Made by a program: the position numbers and the translations under genes. Positions 49,075-57,775 of a stretch of DNA of 64,000 nt are shown piece by piece. The stretch is from Brevundimonas naejangsanensis DSM 23858. Lineage in GTDB: Bacteria; Pseudomonadota; Alphaproteobacteria; Caulobacterales; Caulobacteraceae. The DNA is taken from the NCBI RefSeq assembly GCF_000421705.1, contig NZ_ATXN01000005.1, positions 186,001 to 250,000 on the forward strand, given 5' to 3'. The notes under the pieces were generated by a model. It made no database searches and was not told where the DNA came from. It saw nothing but the letters and a program-made list of their open reading frames with translations. The stretch's first letter is position 1; each line of letters opens with the position of its first letter.

Positions 49075-49185
49075 GGCCGCCTTCTAGCGCATCCGCGCTT
49101 GCAGAAGGGTGAAGGATTGCGCCGCCTCGCCTTGCTGGCGAAGCGTGGCGGCCCTATGGTCCGCGCCTCCCGAAATCGGACCGAA

Positions 49186-50085
49186 ATGTCGACCGTGGCC
49201 GCTGCTGAACCTCTATCGTTTCAGGACCTGATCCTGACCCTGCACCACTATTGGAGCGAGCAGGGCTGCGCCATCCTGCAGCCCTATGACATCGAGGTCG
49301 GCGCCGGCACCCTGCACCCGGCCACCGTGCTGCGGGCGCTGGGCAAGAAGCCGTGGAAGGCCGCCTATGTCCAGCCGTCGCGCCGCCCCGGCGACGGCCG
49401 CTATGGCGAGAACCCCAACCGGTTGCAGCACTATTATCAGTATCAGGTCATCCTGAAGCCGAACCCCGACAACCTGCAGGAGCTGTATCTGAACTCCCTG
49501 CGCGCCATCGGCATCGACCCCAGCCTGCACGACATCCGCTTCGTCGAGGACGACTGGGAGAACCCCACCGTCGGCGCCTGGGGCTTGGGCTGGGAGGTCT
49601 GGTGCGACGGCATGGAGGTGACGCAGTTCACCTATTTCCAGGGCGTCGGCGGCATCGAGGTCGACGTCGTCTCGGGCGAGCTGACCTACGGGCTGGAGCG
49701 TCTGGCCATGTATGTTCAGGGCGTCGACAACGTCTATGACCTGAAGTTCAACAAGGAGGGGCTCACGTATGGCGAAGTCTTCCTCGAGAACGAACGCCAG
49801 CAGTCGGAAGCCAATTTCCACGGCTATGACGTCGCCGCGCTGAAGCGCCGCTTTGAGGACATGGAGCGCGAGGCCGCCCACTTCCTGACCATGAAGGGGC
49901 CGCAGGGCCAGCCGCTGGTGCTGGCCGCCTATGACCAGGTGCTGAAGGCTTCGCATCTGTTCAACCTGATGGACGCCCGCGGCGCCATCGCCGTCGCCGA
50001 ACGCCAGAGCTACATCGGCCGCATCCGCGACCTGTGCAAAGCCTGCGCCCTCGCTCAAGTCGAACACGAACGGGCGACCGCCTGA
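49186..50085 (+). CDS. glyQ: Glycyl-tRNA synthetase alpha subunit
   Basis: 299 aa from ATG 49186. Catalytic subunit of the alpha2beta2 enzyme that charges tRNA-Gly. [19 protein letters not shown] (about residues 16-34) and [17 protein letters not shown] are family signatures; [22 protein letters not shown] and [17 protein letters not shown] hold class II motifs 2-type residues. The stop overlaps the ATG of glyS (TGATG at 50083-50087). Confidence 0.97.
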   Translation: MSTVAAAEPLSFQDLILTLHHYWSEQGCAILQPYDIEVGAGTLHPATVLRALGKKPWKAAYVQPSRRPGDGRYGENPNRLQHYYQYQVILKPNPDNLQELYLNSLRAIGIDPSLHDIRFVEDDWENPTVGAWGLGWEVWCDGMEVTQFTYFQGVGGIEVDVVSGELTYGLERLAMYVQGVDNVYDLKFNKEGLTYGEVFLENERQQSEANFHGYDVAALKRRFEDMEREAAHFLTMKGPQGQPLVLAAYDQVLKASHLFNLMDARGAIAVAERQSYIGRIRDLCKACALAQVEHERATA

Positions 50086-52295
50086 TGTCCCAGCTTCTCC
50101 TCGAAATCTTCTCCGAAGAAATCCCCGCCCGTATGCAACAGGGCGCCGCGCGCGATCTGGAGCGCATGGCGTCCGACCGTCTGAAGGCCGCGGGCCTGAG
50201 CTGGGACGCGCTGACGACCTATGCCGGGCCGCGCCGCCTGACGCTGGTCATCGACGGCCTGCCCGCCGCCACGCCCGACCGCAACGAAGAGTTGAAGGGG
50301 CCGAAGACCTCGGCCCCGGCGCAGGCGCTGGAAGGCTTCCTGCGCAAGACCGGCCTGACGCAGGACCAACTGGTCGAGCGCGACGGCGTCTGGTTCGCCG
50401 AAATCAGCAGCAAGGGCCGCGCGACCACCGAGGTCGTGGCCGAGAGCGTCGACGACATCATCCGCCACTTCCCCTGGCCCAAGTCGATGCGCTGGGGCAC
50501 GGGCACCCTGCGCTGGGTGCGGCCGATCAAGCGCATTCTGGCCCTGTTCGACGGGGCGGTGATCCCGTTTGAGGTGGATGGCATCCAGAGCGGCGACGTG
50601 ACCGAGGGCCACCGCTTCATGGGCGCGGGCCAGCCGTTCGCGGTCAAGGACTTCGCCGACTACCGTACCAAGCTGGAGCGCAACTTCGTCCTGCTGGACG
50701 CCGCCGACCGCAAGCTGCGCATCCTCGAGGGCGCCAAGGCCGTCTGCGCGGCCAAGGGGCTGGCTCTGGTCGATGACGACGGCCTGCTGGACGAGGTGTC
50801 GGGTCTGGCCGAATGGCCGACGCCGATCCTGGGCGACATGGACCCGCAGTTCCTGGCCCTGCCGCCGGAAGTGGTCCAGCTGTCGATGAAGGTGCACCAG
50901 AAGTATTTCGCCGTGCGCGAACCGGGCAAGGAAGGCCTGGCCCCCCACTTCGTCGTCGTCGCCAACGTCGAGGCGACCGACGGCGGCGCGGCCCTGGCCG
51001 CAGGCAACGCCAAGGTGCTGTCGGCGCGTCTGAGCGACGCCGAGTTCTTCTGGACCGAGGACCAGAAGGTCGGCTTCGACGCCTGGAACGCCAAGCTGAA
51101 GGACGTCACCTTCCACGCCAAGCTGGGCACGCTGGCCGAGCGCGTCGACCGTATCGCGGCGCTGGCGCGCGAGATCGCCCCGCTGGTCGGCGCCGATCCG
51201 GCGCAGGCCGAACAGGCCGCGCGCCTGTCCAAGGCCGACCTGGCCTCGGGCATGGTGGGCGAGTTCCCGGAACTGCAGGGGATCATGGGCGGCTACTACG
51301 CCCGTCTGGCCGGTCAGCCCGACGCCGTGGCCGACGCCATCCGCGACCACTACAAGCCGCAGGGGCCGGGCGACACCGTCCCGACCTCCCCGGTCACGGT
51401 CGCCGTCGCCATGGCCGAAAAGCTGGACACCCTGGTCGGCTTCTTCGCCATCGACGAAAAGCCCACGGGCTCGAAGGACCCCTACGCCCTGCGCCGCGCC
51501 GCGCTGGGCGTGATCCGGCTGGTGCTGGAGAATGGGGTGCGCGTCGAGCTTTCGAATATCGTCATCCATGCAGGGCGGCGACTAATGGCTCAGCAGTTGG
51601 CTGGCCGCGCCGACAAGCTTGAGGCTTTCTTGGAGCCGCTTCGCAAGAGCGGCGACTTGGCAGACGATGGGCTGTTGCAACAGCTTTCAAGCGTATCTCA
51701 AAAGACTGCCGGTGTGCTTGTCGTTGATACCGTTGAGAAAACGCCGCCTCAGGAGTGGGAGCGTCGACGCTCCCTCGATTTTGGGTTGTTTGTAATGGAC
51801 CGCCTGACCGTCCTCCTGCGCGACAAGGGCCAGCGCCACGACCTTGTGGCGGCCGTCTTCGCTCTGGGCGACGACGATCTGGTGCGGATCGTGCGTCGGG
51901 TGGAGGCGCTGGCCGCCTTCCTGGCGACGGACGACGGGGCGAACCTGCTGGCGGGCTACAAGCGCGCCGCCCAGTTGCTCAAGGCCGAAGAGAAGAAGGG
52001 ACCGCTGCCGGCAGGCGCCGTCGCCACCGGCCTGCCGAACCAGCCGGCGGAAGAGACCGCCCTGGCCTTCGCCGCCGCCGCCGCCGCCTCGGCTGTGGAC
52101 GCCGCGCTGGAGGCCGAGGACTTCGCCGCCGCCATGACGGCCCTGGCGCGCCTGCGCGCTCCGGTCGACGCCTTCTTCACCGCCGTCATGGTCAACTCCG
52201 ACGTGGCCGAAGAGCGCGAAAACCGCCTGAAGCTGCTGGGCCAGGTGCGCGGCGTCATGAACCGCGTCGCCGACTTCGGCCAGATCGCGGGCTGA
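50085..52295 (+). CDS. glyS: Glycyl-tRNA synthetase beta subunit with atypical insert
   Basis: 736 aa from ATG 50085. LLLEIFSEEIPARMQQGAARDL starts the N-terminal part, and SMRWGTGTLRWVRPIKRILALFDG, GHRFMGAGQPF and FFWTEDQKV are typical. Most homologues I know are nearer 690 aa; the excess is about residues 486-570 (51541-51795), where codons such as TTG, CTA, GCA, GTA and TCA appear in DNA that is otherwise almost free of them. The normal C-terminal domain resumes at MDRLTVLLRDKGQRHDLV. The frame is intact. Confidence 0.93.
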   Translation: MSQLLLEIFSEEIPARMQQGAARDLERMASDRLKAAGLSWDALTTYAGPRRLTLVIDGLPAATPDRNEELKGPKTSAPAQALEGFLRKTGLTQDQLVERDGVWFAEISSKGRATTEVVAESVDDIIRHFPWPKSMRWGTGTLRWVRPIKRILALFDGAVIPFEVDGIQSGDVTEGHRFMGAGQPFAVKDFADYRTKLERNFVLLDAADRKLRILEGAKAVCAAKGLALVDDDGLLDEVSGLAEWPTPILGDMDPQFLALPPEVVQLSMKVHQKYFAVREPGKEGLAPHFVVVANVEATDGGAALAAGNAKVLSARLSDAEFFWTEDQKVGFDAWNAKLKDVTFHAKLGTLAERVDRIAALAREIAPLVGADPAQAEQAARLSKADLASGMVGEFPELQGIMGGYYARLAGQPDAVADAIRDHYKPQGPGDTVPTSPVTVAVAMAEKLDTLVGFFAIDEKPTGSKDPYALRRAALGVIRLVLENGVRVELSNIVIHAGRRLMAQQLAGRADKLEAFLEPLRKSGDLADDGLLQQLSSVSQKTAGVLVVDTVEKTPPQEWERRRSLDFGLFVMDRLTVLLRDKGQRHDLVAAVFALGDDDLVRIVRRVEALAAFLATDDGANLLAGYKRAAQLLKAEEKKGPLPAGAVATGLPNQPAEETALAFAAAAAASAVDAALEAEDFAAAMTALARLRAPVDAFFTAVMVNSDVAEERENRLKLLGQVRGVMNRVADFGQIAG

Positions 52296-52296
52296 C

Positions 52297-52361
52297 GCGC
52301 TCAAGCAGCCGAAGGCGTTAGCGCACGACAATGCGCTCAAGCAGCCGAAGGCGTTAGCGCA
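52297..52361. repeat. Two tandem copies of short repeat family C
   Basis: Identical 29-bp units at 52297-52325 and 52333-52361, period 36 bp, begin GCGCTCAAGCAGCCGAAGG and end CGTTAGCGCA. The ends GCGCT and AGCGC are complementary, so each can form a hairpin. Reverse-complement relatives occur at 19441-19527. Confidence 0.75.
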
Positions 52362-52368
52362 TAAAACC

Positions 52369-52395
52369 ATCCTTCTCCCCTTGTGGGAGAAGGAT
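52369..52395 (-). terminator. Hairpin terminator for the cysteine-cluster gene
   Basis: ATCCTTCTCCC and GGGAGAAGGAT pair perfectly (11 bp) around CTTGT. On the minus strand the hairpin begins at the YkgJ-gene stop and is followed by GGTTTTATG. Short T run, so strength is uncertain. Confidence 0.55.
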
Positions 52396-52940
52396 CAGGC
52401 TACGGCATAGCGGGCGGTGATCCCGTCCGGCTGGAAGTCGTGCTGCGCCAGCCGGTCCAGCGAGGCCAGAACGCGGGCGAGGAAATCCTCCGGGTCGCCG
52501 TCCTCGATCGCCGGGCGCAGCCAGTCGGTGACGACGGCGCGCGCCGGATAGGTCCCGACCGGGCCGGGGACGCTCAACGCGACCTCTATCCCCTCGGCGA
52601 TCCAGCCCGCCACAGTGACGAAGAAGTCCATGCCCGCCAGAAAATCCGAGCGGCGCAGCACATACAGGGTGATCACCCCATCCTCGACCCCGTCGGGCCG
52701 CACGATGACGCCGCTGCGGTCCGGCCGCCAGTCATCCGACAGTTCGACCGCCCGCCAGAGGCAGAACCACACGCGACACGTCTGCGGCCGGATTGCGTGC
52801 ACCGAACACCCGGCCCCGTCCACGCAATAGCCGCACAACTCGCCCGTCGGCTTGGCCAGTTCGGGCAGGTCCAGCGGGATCACGCGGCAGCACTCGACGC
52901 AACCGCCGCAGGTCCGGTTGGGAAGGAGGGGAAGGCTCAT
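52395..52940 (-). CDS. YkgJ-family cysteine cluster protein
   Basis: 181 aa. The N-terminal third carries the metal-chelating set: CGGCVECCRVIPLDLPEL, CGYCVDGAGCSVHAIRPQTCRVWFCLW, seven or more Cys in a zinc/iron-binding pattern. The remainder is a mixed alpha/beta region (VELSDDWRPDRSGVIVRPDGVEDGV) without a known catalytic motif. Function of the family is unknown; it may assist metal insertion or protein modification. The 168 bp between it and gntR hold an operator-like palindrome. Confidence 0.82.
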   Translation of the reverse strand: MSLPLLPNRTCGGCVECCRVIPLDLPELAKPTGELCGYCVDGAGCSVHAIRPQTCRVWFCLWRAVELSDDWRPDRSGVIVRPDGVEDGVITLYVLRRSDFLAGMDFFVTVAGWIAEGIEVALSVPGPVGTYPARAVVTDWLRPAIEDGDPEDFLARVLASLDRLAQHDFQPDGITARYAVA

Positions 52941-53003
52941 GCGCGCCCCTTAGCTGAAAATCCGGCGAAAAGCGCCCGTGTCAACGGAGGCGGCCGGCAA
53001 TCA

Positions 53004-53016
53004 ATTGTACAACAAT
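53004..53016. promoter_or_regulatory. Probable FadR-type (FCD GntR) operator
   Basis: ATTGT-ACA-ACAAT is a perfect palindrome with a 3-bp centre, matching the usual FCD-class GntR target ATNGTNNNACNAT. It lies 92 bp upstream of a GntR gene, so autoregulation is likely. No second copy was found near the SDR or hydrolase genes. Confidence 0.65.
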
Positions 53017-53107
53017 CTGACCATAAGGTTCGACAAGGGCTTGCTCATTCCGGGGTGTCGCAATAGGAATGTCAGGCGCAGGATGGTGAAACCGCTGGCT
53101 GGGCAGC

Positions 53108-53902
53108 GTGGGGGCGGTGGAGGCTAGGCTTTTGGGAACAACGGACAAAACTGCGAACGCGTCGGATGCGGCCGTATCGGCCGTGTCCGCGGCGGACGAC
53201 CTGGCCCAGGTCCTGCGGATCCGCATCCAGAAAAGCGAGCTGGCCCCCGGCGAATGGCTGCGCGAGGTCAAGCTGTGCAATGAATTCGGGGTCGGGCGCT
53301 CCATCGTGCGCCGGGCGCTGCGGACGCTGGCCGACGACGGCCTGATCGAGATCGAGGAAAATCGCGGCGCCTGCGTGTCGGCCACGACGGTTGAAGAGGT
53401 GTTTGACCTCTATGAGGTGCGGGCGGCGCTGTACGGTCTGGCGGCGCGTTTCGCCTGTCTGCGCGGCTCGGACGCCGTGATCCGCAGCATCCTTGAAAAG
53501 ATCGACGCCCTGCTGGCTCAGGCGGCGGAAACCGCGCCGGCCGAGCAGATCATAGAGACCAGCGAGGCCATCTTCAGCCAGATGGCCGACTGCGCCAGCG
53601 TCGACGCCCAGCGCATGATCGAGGCGGTGCGGCGCAAGACGCGCTTCCACTTCTCCTATGTGGCCCTGGCGATCAACGCTCAGGGGCCGGGGCCGTTTGA
53701 ATACTGGCGCAAGGTGCGCGAGGGGCTGGAGGCGCGCGACGCCGAAAAGGCCAGCCAGGGCGCGCGCGACATCCTCTACTACATGCAGGGCGAGGTCGCC
53801 CGCATCATGCTGGCGCGCGGACCGCGCCTGAGGACCGAGCCGCCGGCCGCGCAACCGACGGCGTCGAAAAGGGCGTCGACCAGGAAAAGAGGAGGGGGCT
53901 GA
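53108..53902 (+). CDS. GntR-family transcriptional regulator, FadR/FCD subfamily
   Basis: 264 aa from GTG 53108; later GTG or TTG starts within 25 bp are possible. The winged helix covers residues about 32-98, with LCNEFGVGRSIVRRALRTLADDGLIEIEENRGACVS. The C-terminal FCD ligand domain starts VFDLYEVRAALYGLAARFACL and includes a likely metal/ligand His in KTRFHFSYVAL. It probably senses a metabolite of the neighbouring pathway. Its TGA overlaps the serine-hydrolase ATG. Confidence 0.9.
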   Translation: MGAVEARLLGTTDKTANASDAAVSAVSAADDLAQVLRIRIQKSELAPGEWLREVKLCNEFGVGRSIVRRALRTLADDGLIEIEENRGACVSATTVEEVFDLYEVRAALYGLAARFACLRGSDAVIRSILEKIDALLAQAAETAPAEQIIETSEAIFSQMADCASVDAQRMIEAVRRKTRFHFSYVALAINAQGPGPFEYWRKVREGLEARDAEKASQGARDILYYMQGEVARIMLARGPRLRTEPPAAQPTASKRASTRKRGGG

Positions 53903-54993
53903 TGCCGCGCATGATCTCGCGCCTGGCCGGGGCGGGCATGGCCGCTGCGGCGCTCCTGTTCACGACGGGTTGCGCGGCAGGCGTCGCGCAGACGCAGGCG
54001 GCGTCGACCGTCGCGCCGACCTTAGCGGACGAGGGGCGGACGCAGGCGCTGCTGGACTATCTGCGGTCGCAGAACACGACCGGCTTCCTCGTCATCGAGG
54101 ACGACCGCACCCTGATCGATCAGGCGTGGAGCCCGCCGGTCGGCGACCGGATGTTCTCCGCCTTCCTGTATGGGCATACGGCCGATGGGGTTCTGCTGGA
54201 GGATGTGGCGTCCCAGCAGAAGAGTTTTATCGCCGTTCTGGCGGCGGTCGCGGTCGACAAGGGGCTGCTGGACGTCGATCAGCCGGTCAGCCGCTATCTG
54301 GGCGCGGGCTGGTCCAAGGCCACGCCCGAGCAGGAAGGGCGCATCACGGTCCTGCATTTGCTGAACATGACCTCGGGCCTGGACGAGGGCTTCGCCTATA
54401 CCCATCCTGCAGGCGACCAGTTCTTCTACAACACCCCTGTCTACGCCGTGACCAAGCGGGTGCTGACGGCCGCGTCGGGTCAGTCGCTGGACGCCATGAC
54501 CCGCGCCTGGCTGACCGATCCGCTGGGGATGAAGGACACCGACTGGCGTCGCCGTCCGGCGGCCCTGGCCTCGGCTGGCAACGACACGGCGCTGGTGACC
54601 ACGCCGCGCGACATCGCCCGTCTGGGCCTGATGGTGTTGAGCGGCGGCCTGGCGCAGGACGGGACGCGGGTGGTGTCGCAGGCTCAACTGGCGGCCATGT
54701 TTGAACGCTCCCAAGCCAATCCGGCCTATGGGCGCCTGTGGTGGCTGAACGGCGCCGACTATGCCGTGCGCGGCGTCGATCGCCGGACCGAGGGGCCCCT
54801 GATCGCTGCGGCGCCGATGGATCTGGTGGGGGCTTACGGCCTGTTTGAACGGCGCCTTTACATCGTGCCGAGCCGCCATCTGGTGGTGGTCCGCACGGGG
54901 GCGGCCGCCATCGACAAGGACTTTGATCAGCAGCTCTGGCTGCGGTTGATGAAGGTGCTGGGCGACCGCCCGGCGTCCGCGCCCGAATCTTAA
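53902..54993 (+). CDS. Beta-lactamase-fold serine hydrolase, lipoprotein
   Basis: 363 aa. The signal peptide MPRMISRLAGAGMAAAALLFTTGC ends in a lipobox (Cys24). Class C beta-lactamase-like motifs: Ser104-x-x-Lys107 in DVASQQKSF and Tyr-x-Asn-type FFYNTPVYAVTKRVL near residue 176. The layout (HTADGVLLEDVASQQK, then VLHLLNMTSGLDEGF) resembles 6-aminohexanoate-dimer hydrolase and esterase relatives, so amide or ester hydrolysis is plausible. Not a proven resistance enzyme. Coupled to gntR (TGATG at 53900-53904). Confidence 0.85.
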   Translation: MPRMISRLAGAGMAAAALLFTTGCAAGVAQTQAASTVAPTLADEGRTQALLDYLRSQNTTGFLVIEDDRTLIDQAWSPPVGDRMFSAFLYGHTADGVLLEDVASQQKSFIAVLAAVAVDKGLLDVDQPVSRYLGAGWSKATPEQEGRITVLHLLNMTSGLDEGFAYTHPAGDQFFYNTPVYAVTKRVLTAASGQSLDAMTRAWLTDPLGMKDTDWRRRPAALASAGNDTALVTTPRDIARLGLMVLSGGLAQDGTRVVSQAQLAAMFERSQANPAYGRLWWLNGADYAVRGVDRRTEGPLIAAAPMDLVGAYGLFERRLYIVPSRHLVVVRTGAAAIDKDFDQQLWLRLMKVLGDRPASAPES

Positions 54994-55029
54994 AACGCCG
55001 CGCCTTTTCAGACGAAATTCCGCTCGTGT

Positions 55030-55416
55030 TTCGGTCGCAAGGGAATTTTCCTGATCGGCGCCGTGGTGTCCGGGGGCTGGGCCTTTGCAGTCTTCCCGAT
55101 GATCGACAGCGGATCGCCAGTTCAGGTCGTCGCCGCCATCACGGTGCAACTGCTGTTCATCAGCCTGATGTATGGACCCCAGGCGGCCCTGTTCGCCGAG
55201 CTGTTTCCCAAGTCGATCCGCTATTCCGGCGCCTCCCTGGGCTATCAGGTCGGAGCGGTCGTGGGGGGCGGCTTTGCGCCCATCATCGCCACGGCCCTGT
55301 TCGCGCGCTACGAATCCAGCCTGTCTATTTCCATCTATCTGGCCGCCATGTGCGCCGTGTCCTTCCTGAGCGTGATCCTGCTGGGCCAGCGGCTGCGTCA
55401 GGGCATGGCCGAGTAA
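55030..55416 (+). pseudogene. MFS transporter, C-terminal remnant
   Basis: Homology begins inside the protein at FGRKGIFLIGAVVSGGWAF, the motif that normally links helices 8 and 9 of MHS-type metabolite:proton symporters, and continues with LMYGPQAALFAELFPKSIRYSGASLGYQ to a normal C-terminus and TAA. The first two thirds are absent and the remnant follows the serine-hydrolase stop by about 35 bp, in the same frame. A deletion has probably joined them. Not functional as a transporter. Confidence 0.8.
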
Positions 55417-55460
55417 TGCGCGTCGACAGCGCCCGCCTGTCAGAGATCAAGGAGACTGTC

Positions 55461-56809
55461 ATGATTGATGCAAGCCGACGTCGTTTTCTGGGAACCAGCG
55501 CCCTGCTGTCCGTGGGCGGGGCCGTCAGCCTGGGCGCCTCGTCAGCGACCGCATCGACCCGTTTACAGGCCCCAACCTCGGCCGGCTTTGACGCCAAGGT
55601 CGAGGACGACCTGCGCCGCTATGTCGACTTCGGCATCAAGCAGGCGGGCGGCGAGGGAGACAACGCCTGCGGGGAGTGGATGGCGGCCGAACTGACCGCC
55701 GCAGGCTATGCCGTCGAGCGCCAGTATTATGACGTCCCCTATTTCGAGGCGACGGCGGCGGAACTGACGATGGGAGAGGCGCGCGCCGCCCTCTATCCTC
55801 AGCCGATCGTCATCTCGACGGGGCCGCAGGGCGTGTCCGGGCCGCTGGTGCGGGTTGATGCGCGCGGCGCCTACGCCGGATCGCTTGAAGGGGCGATCGC
55901 CCTGGTGGACCTGCCGTTCGGGCGCTGGTCCACCATGATCATTCCGGCGGCGCGCCGTCCGGTCGAAGCGGCCTTCGCCGCCGGGGCCAGGGCCGTGGTC
56001 GCCATCACCAACGGCCCGACCGGCAAGGTGATCGCCCTGAACGCCGATGGGCGCAAACCCATGTTCAGCGGTCCGGTGGCCCTGCTGGCGCCCGAGGACG
56101 CCGGGGCGTTCCTGACCGGCACCGTCACCCGTCAGGAGGCGCGCCTGACCCTCGACGGCGCGGGCGGCCATCGACCGGCCTTCAACTTCGTCGGCCGTGT
56201 CGACCGGGGCAAGGGGCGCTGGCTGGCCGTATCGACGCCGCGTTCCGGCTGGTTCACCTGCGCGGCCGAGCGCGGCGGCGGGGTGGCGGCCTGGCTGGCG
56301 CTGGCGCGCTGGCGCGCTGGGCGGCGAAGGGCCTGCCGGACCATGACCTCGCCTTCGTCTGCAACACGGGTCATGAGTATGAGTATCTCGGGGCGTCCGA
56401 GGCGATGAAGAAGATCGCCCCGCCCCCGGCCGACACCCGGTTCTGGCTGCACCTGGGAGCCAACTTCGCCGCGCGCGACTGGCACGAACTGCCCGGCTAT
56501 CTGGAGCCCCTGCCCAGCGTGGACAGCCAGCGCTATCTGTCGATCTCGCCCGAGTTCCTTCCTCTAGCCCGCAGCCTTTTCGCCGGACAGCCGGGGCATG
56601 AGGCGCCGGTCTCCAGCGCCGTGATGACGGCCGGAGAACTCGATGAGGTCGTGCGCGCCGGTTATGCGCCCGCCGCCGGCACCTTCGGCATTCACCGCTA
56701 CCACCACGTGGCCGAGGACGATGCGCGCTGCATCGACGTGGCGGCGACCCGGACGGGGGCCGAGGGCTTCCGCCGCCTGATCGAGGCGGTTCTGGCGACG
56801 TCTGCCTGA
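55461..56809 (+). pseudogene. Tat-exported M28-like hydrolase, frameshifted by 8-bp duplication
   Basis: Starts at ATG 55461 with AGGAGA upstream and a twin-arginine signal (SRRRFLGTSALLSVGG). The first frame runs MIDASRRRFLG through VEDDLRRYVDFGIKQAGGEGDNACGEWMAAELTAAGYAV (parts), an M28-type peptidase opening, then stops in alternative frame at 56408. The normal frame resumes from WAAKGLPDHDLAFVCNTGHEYEYLG through MKKIAPPPADTRFWLHLGANF to 56809. The shift lies at 56302-56317, where TGGCGCGC is present twice; one copy less restores LALARWAAKG. Normal product would be about 446 aa. Activity is presumably lost now. Confidence 0.82.
56302..56317 (+). repeat. 8-bp tandem duplication at the frameshift
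   Basis: TGGCGCGC occurs at 56302-56309 and 56310-56317 and is followed by TGGGCGG. Because 8 is not a multiple of 3, the second copy breaks the reading frame. Repeat slippage could add or remove a copy. Confidence 0.85.
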
Positions 56810-56852
56810 GACGCCGCGTCTGTTGTTCCATCATGAGTAGGAGTTTGCAGGG

Positions 56853-57737
56853 ATGTTGCTGAAGGACCGAGTGGCGATCGTGACGGGTTCGGGCGGGGGT
56901 CTGGGCCGCTGTCACGCGCTGTATCTGGCCTCGCAAGGCGCGCGGGTCGTGGTCAATGATCTGGCCGAGGCGGCGGCGCAGGGCGTGGTCGACGAGATCG
57001 TCGCGGCGGGCGGTCAGGCGATGGCGGCGGCCGGGTCGGTGACCGACGTGGACGCGGTCCAGGCGATGGTCGATGCGGCGATGCAGGCCTGGGGCCGGAT
57101 CGACATCCTGGTCAACAACGCCGGCATCCTGCGCGACAAGAGCTTCGCCAAGATGACGATGGACGACTTCCGACTGGTGGTGGACGTGCACCTGATGGGC
57201 GCCGCCATCTGCTCCAAGGCGGTGTGGGAGATCATGCGCGCCCAGACCTACGGCCGCATCGTCATGACCACCTCCTCGTCGGGCCTGTACGGCAACTTCG
57301 GCCAGGCCAACTACGGCGCGGCCAAGCTGGCCCAGGTCGGGCTGATGCAGACCCTGGCCATCGAAGGCGCCAAATACGACATCAAGGTCAACGCCCTGGC
57401 CCCGACGGCGGCGACGCAGATGACGGCGGGCATCCTGTCCGAAGAGGTGCTGAAGGCGCTGGACCCGGCCCTGGTCAGCCCCGGCCTGCTGGCCCTGGTC
57501 AGCGAGGACGCCCCGACGCGGGCCATCCTGTGCGCGGGCGCCGGCCACTTCGCCACGGCCAACATCACCCTGACGCAGGGCGTGCGCATCGGCGGGGCCG
57601 AGGACGCCGGCGAACAACTGATCGCGCGCTGGGCCGAGGCCACCGACCGCACCGGCGAGGCGGTCCCCGCCTTCGGCTTCCAGCAGGCGGCCCAGGAAAT
57701 GGCCTCGGCGGGCGTGGAAGGCCCGGTGACGGCATGA
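56853..57737 (+). CDS. Short-chain dehydrogenase/reductase, MFE-2-like
   Basis: 294 aa. The NAD site VAIVTGSGGGLGRCHALYLASQGARV opens the protein; NNAGILRDKSFAKM follows near residue 88, and the catalytic Ser-x12-Tyr-x3-Lys lies in TSSSGLYGNFGQANYGAAKLAQ. The AGILRDKSFAKM stretch typifies the 3-hydroxyacyl-CoA dehydrogenase part of peroxisomal multifunctional enzyme type 2, so a beta-oxidation-like step is plausible. The 270-294 tail is an extension. It ends 39 bp before the convergent alpha/beta hydrolase. Confidence 0.88.
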   Translation: MLLKDRVAIVTGSGGGLGRCHALYLASQGARVVVNDLAEAAAQGVVDEIVAAGGQAMAAAGSVTDVDAVQAMVDAAMQAWGRIDILVNNAGILRDKSFAKMTMDDFRLVVDVHLMGAAICSKAVWEIMRAQTYGRIVMTTSSSGLYGNFGQANYGAAKLAQVGLMQTLAIEGAKYDIKVNALAPTAATQMTAGILSEEVLKALDPALVSPGLLALVSEDAPTRAILCAGAGHFATANITLTQGVRIGGAEDAGEQLIARWAEATDRTGEAVPAFGFQQAAQEMASAGVEGPVTA

Positions 57738-57775
57738 GGCGCGACGCCCTCCAGATTCTGAACGGCGGTGCTTTT

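Noticed and set aside
52297..52361. Possible CRISPR array
   Set aside because: Only two repeats with a 7-bp spacer, hairpin-like units, and no cas genes in the window.
53902..54993. Antibiotic-resistance beta-lactamase
   Set aside because: Sequence layout fits the broader serine hydrolase/esterase branch; nothing supports a resistance function.
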